Shown: piece after piece, positions 62,736-64,000 of the stretch
How the letters are laid out: each line of letters begins with the position of its first letter
Numbering within the stretch: position 1 is the stretch's first letter
NCBI RefSeq assembly: GCF_016756615.1
Contig: NZ_AP023262.1
Location: forward strand, 558,001-622,000
Reading direction: 5' to 3'
Origin: Mesorhizobium sp. L-8-3
Lineage (GTDB): Bacteria > Pseudomonadota > Alphaproteobacteria > Rhizobiales > Rhizobiaceae
DNA length: 64,000 nucleotides
Made by a program: the position numbers and the translations under genes
The notes under the pieces: model-generated
Databases searched by the model: none
What the model was told of the DNA's origin: nothing
The model's input: the letters and a program-made list of their open reading frames with translations, nothing else

Positions 62736-64000
62736 TCAGGCTGGCAACAGCGGCTTGACCCGTTCGATGATGGCGGCCACCGCATCCTTCACCGGCTTGC
62801 GGCCGATTACGGCAAGCTGCACCTCTTCGAGCATGGTCGCCTGCGCGCGTGCCGCCTCCGGGAAGGGCGGGAAGGCGCCGCGCGCGTTTGCAAGCACCTT
62901 CGCCTCGACCTCGGCCACGGGGTTCTTCTGTGTCAGTGCCGGATCGGCATAACTCGACACGCGCACCGGGCCGTTGCCGTTGAGCGCCATGCCAAGCGTG
63001 ACCCGCTTGCTCGACACCTCCTTGATGTAGGACCAGGCGAGTTGCTTGTCCTTGGCATTCTTCGGAATGACCATCGCCCAGGCCTCCGTGACCGATGCCA
63101 TCGGCATCTTGCCGGCCAGGATGGCCGAGATCGGGAACTCGATGGCCTTGATCCTGCCCGGGTACTTGCTCTGCTCCGGATTGTTGAGCTGGGCATTGCG
63201 GGCGAAAGGGAGCACGGTGAAAGCTGCACGGCCTTGCTGGATCCACGTCACCTGGTCATCGTTCTTGGTGGTGGCGTAGTTGCGGGGCAGGGCGCCTGCT
63301 TCGAACATGCCGCGAAGCGTTTCGAGCCCCTGCTCCATGGCGGCCGGATCCGGCACGAGCTGGAAGTCCCTGGTGATGAAATCGCCGCCGAAAGCGCGTG
63401 CGAACATCACCGGGAAAACTGCGAGGTCGCTGGCGAGGATCATGCCGGTCACCGGGGTGCCGGCCGCCGAGGTGAAGGTCGTCTTCTTCGCCTGTTCGAC
63501 GAGTTCCTCGAGCGTGGCCGGCGGCGCGGAGATGCCGGCCTCCTCAAGCAGTTCCTCGTTGTAGAACAGGCCCTGGGTGGCGTGGCGCACTGGAATGCCG
63601 ATGAGCTTGCCGTCGACCGTCATGCCCTCGACGAGGCCGGGCGCGATATCCCCGAAATCCTCTATCGGATCATCCTTGAGCATGCCATCCAACGGCTCGA
63701 ACAGCGAAGCGATCTCCGAGGTCGGCCGGTTGTCGACCATGTAGCCGACGCCGTAGTCGGTCTCGCCCAGGCTCGCCTCGCGGAACAGGCGGTCCATCAG
63801 CGGATTGGAATCGAGGGTCGTGAAGACGATCTCGGCGGCGTTGTCGGCCCTCCAGCCTTTCATCAGGTCGCTGTCGGTTCCGGTGCCCAGAACTGTCTCG
63901 TGCACCTTGTGGCTGAGCACGTTGAGCGTCTTGCCCGCTGCCCGCGATGGACTGACGGCAAGTGCTGCCGCACCGCCCAGCGCGGTTCCGAGAAAGCCGC
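62736..64000 (-). CDS. ABC transporter extracellular solute-binding protein (5' end beyond the window)
   Basis: About 420 residues seen; the frame runs off the right edge. At the visible N-terminus is the hydrophobic part and end of a signal peptide (GFLGTALGGAAALAVSPSRA), followed by the family-1 sugar-binding-protein pattern: DRLFREASLGETDYGVGYMV, IGIPVRHATQGLFYNEELLE, WIQQGRAAFTVLPFARNAQL and AWAMVIPKNAKDKQLAWSYI. It supplies the carbohydrate importer whose ATPase is at 59827. The permeases must be upstream outside the window or lost. Confidence 0.9.
   Translation of the reverse strand, partial: GFLGTALGGAAALAVSPSRAAGKTLNVLSHKVHETVLGTGTDSDLMKGWRADNAAEIVFTTLDSNPLMDRLFREASLGETDYGVGYMVDNRPTSEIASLFEPLDGMLKDDPIEDFGDIAPGLVEGMTVDGKLIGIPVRHATQGLFYNEELLEEAGISAPPATLEELVEQAKKTTFTSAAGTPVTGMILASDLAVFPVMFARAFGGDFITRDFQLVPDPAAMEQGLETLRGMFEAGALPRNYATTKNDDQVTWIQQGRAAFTVLPFARNAQLNNPEQSKYPGRIKAIEFPISAILAGKMPMASVTEAWAMVIPKNAKDKQLAWSYIKEVSSKRVTLGMALNGNGPVRVSSYADPALTQKNPVAEVEAKVLANARGAFPPFPEAARAQATMLEEVQLAVIGRKPVKDAVAAIIERVKPLLPA

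Noticed and set aside
1..64000. CRISPR array, rRNA or complete tRNA genes
   Set aside because: No regular spaced repeats of CRISPR type (the 27-bp hip array has only four operator-like units), and no cloverleaf or rRNA-like segment was found.

Overview
The window (about 64 kb, high GC) looks like a chromosome segment of an alphaproteobacterium of the order Hyphomicrobiales, most like Mesorhizobium or a relative. The grounds are a fused MrpA/MrpB antiporter operon of the rhizobial type, a Prs-like type I exporter, many aromatic and heteroaromatic catabolic genes with TRAP transporters, and several families of rhizobial intergenic palindromes (4640-4832 and 24251-24429; 36096-36193; 6789-6880). 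No rRNA, intact tRNA, CRISPR array or prophage was seen. Species assignment is inference.

Layout. 1-6807 (+): the end of a molybdenum hydroxylase flavoprotein, a fused [2Fe-2S]/Mo subunit, a 6-hydroxynicotinate reductase-like protein, a UPF0280 protein, a DUF1185 protein and a MarR regulator. Together they suggest oxidative then reductive degradation of nicotinate or a similar N-heterocycle. 6883-12385: class II aldolase, small membrane proteins, two glutathione S-transferases, an EamA protein and two exported hypothetical proteins. 12448-15503 (-): type I secretion ABC protein and HlyD adaptor. 16001-17197: aromatic aminotransferase. 18157-24190 (+): complete Mrp Na+/H+ antiporter operon (A/B fused, C, D, E, F, G). 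25062-30051: LysR regulator divergent from paoABC, a periplasmic aldehyde oxidoreductase. 30764-34892 (-): one very long peptidoglycan-binding/PAN-type gene split by a frameshift.

35026-45849 is a divergent catabolic island around an IclR regulator. Leftward lie LigB, LigA, an amidohydrolase and a short (core) MetE-like methyltransferase. Rightward lie a citryl-CoA-lyase-like protein, a CaiB CoA-transferase, a three-part TRAP transporter and an FMN reductase. The usual downstream enzymes of protocatechuate or gallate meta-cleavage are absent, so this may be an undescribed ring-cleavage route; it is the most interesting metabolic unit here.

45936-48822 is an accessory patch: a tRNA 3'-end-like sequence, an Xre/RES toxin-antitoxin pair, a DNA-ligase remnant and a frameshifted IS30-family element. 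48831-54464: TetR regulator divergent from aroE-like dehydrogenase, a second TRAP transporter and an alpha/beta hydrolase, suggesting uptake and oxidation of shikimate- or quinate-like compounds. 54497-56061: hipBA with four operator boxes spaced exactly 27 bp. 56213-58025: decayed genes (PIN toxin, binding-protein fragment) and small ORFs. 58202-64000 (-): M14 carboxypeptidase with a separate prodomain-like ORF, then an ABC sugar-importer ATPase, an internally deleted FGGY kinase, an FAD oxidoreductase and a solute-binding protein that runs off the right edge.
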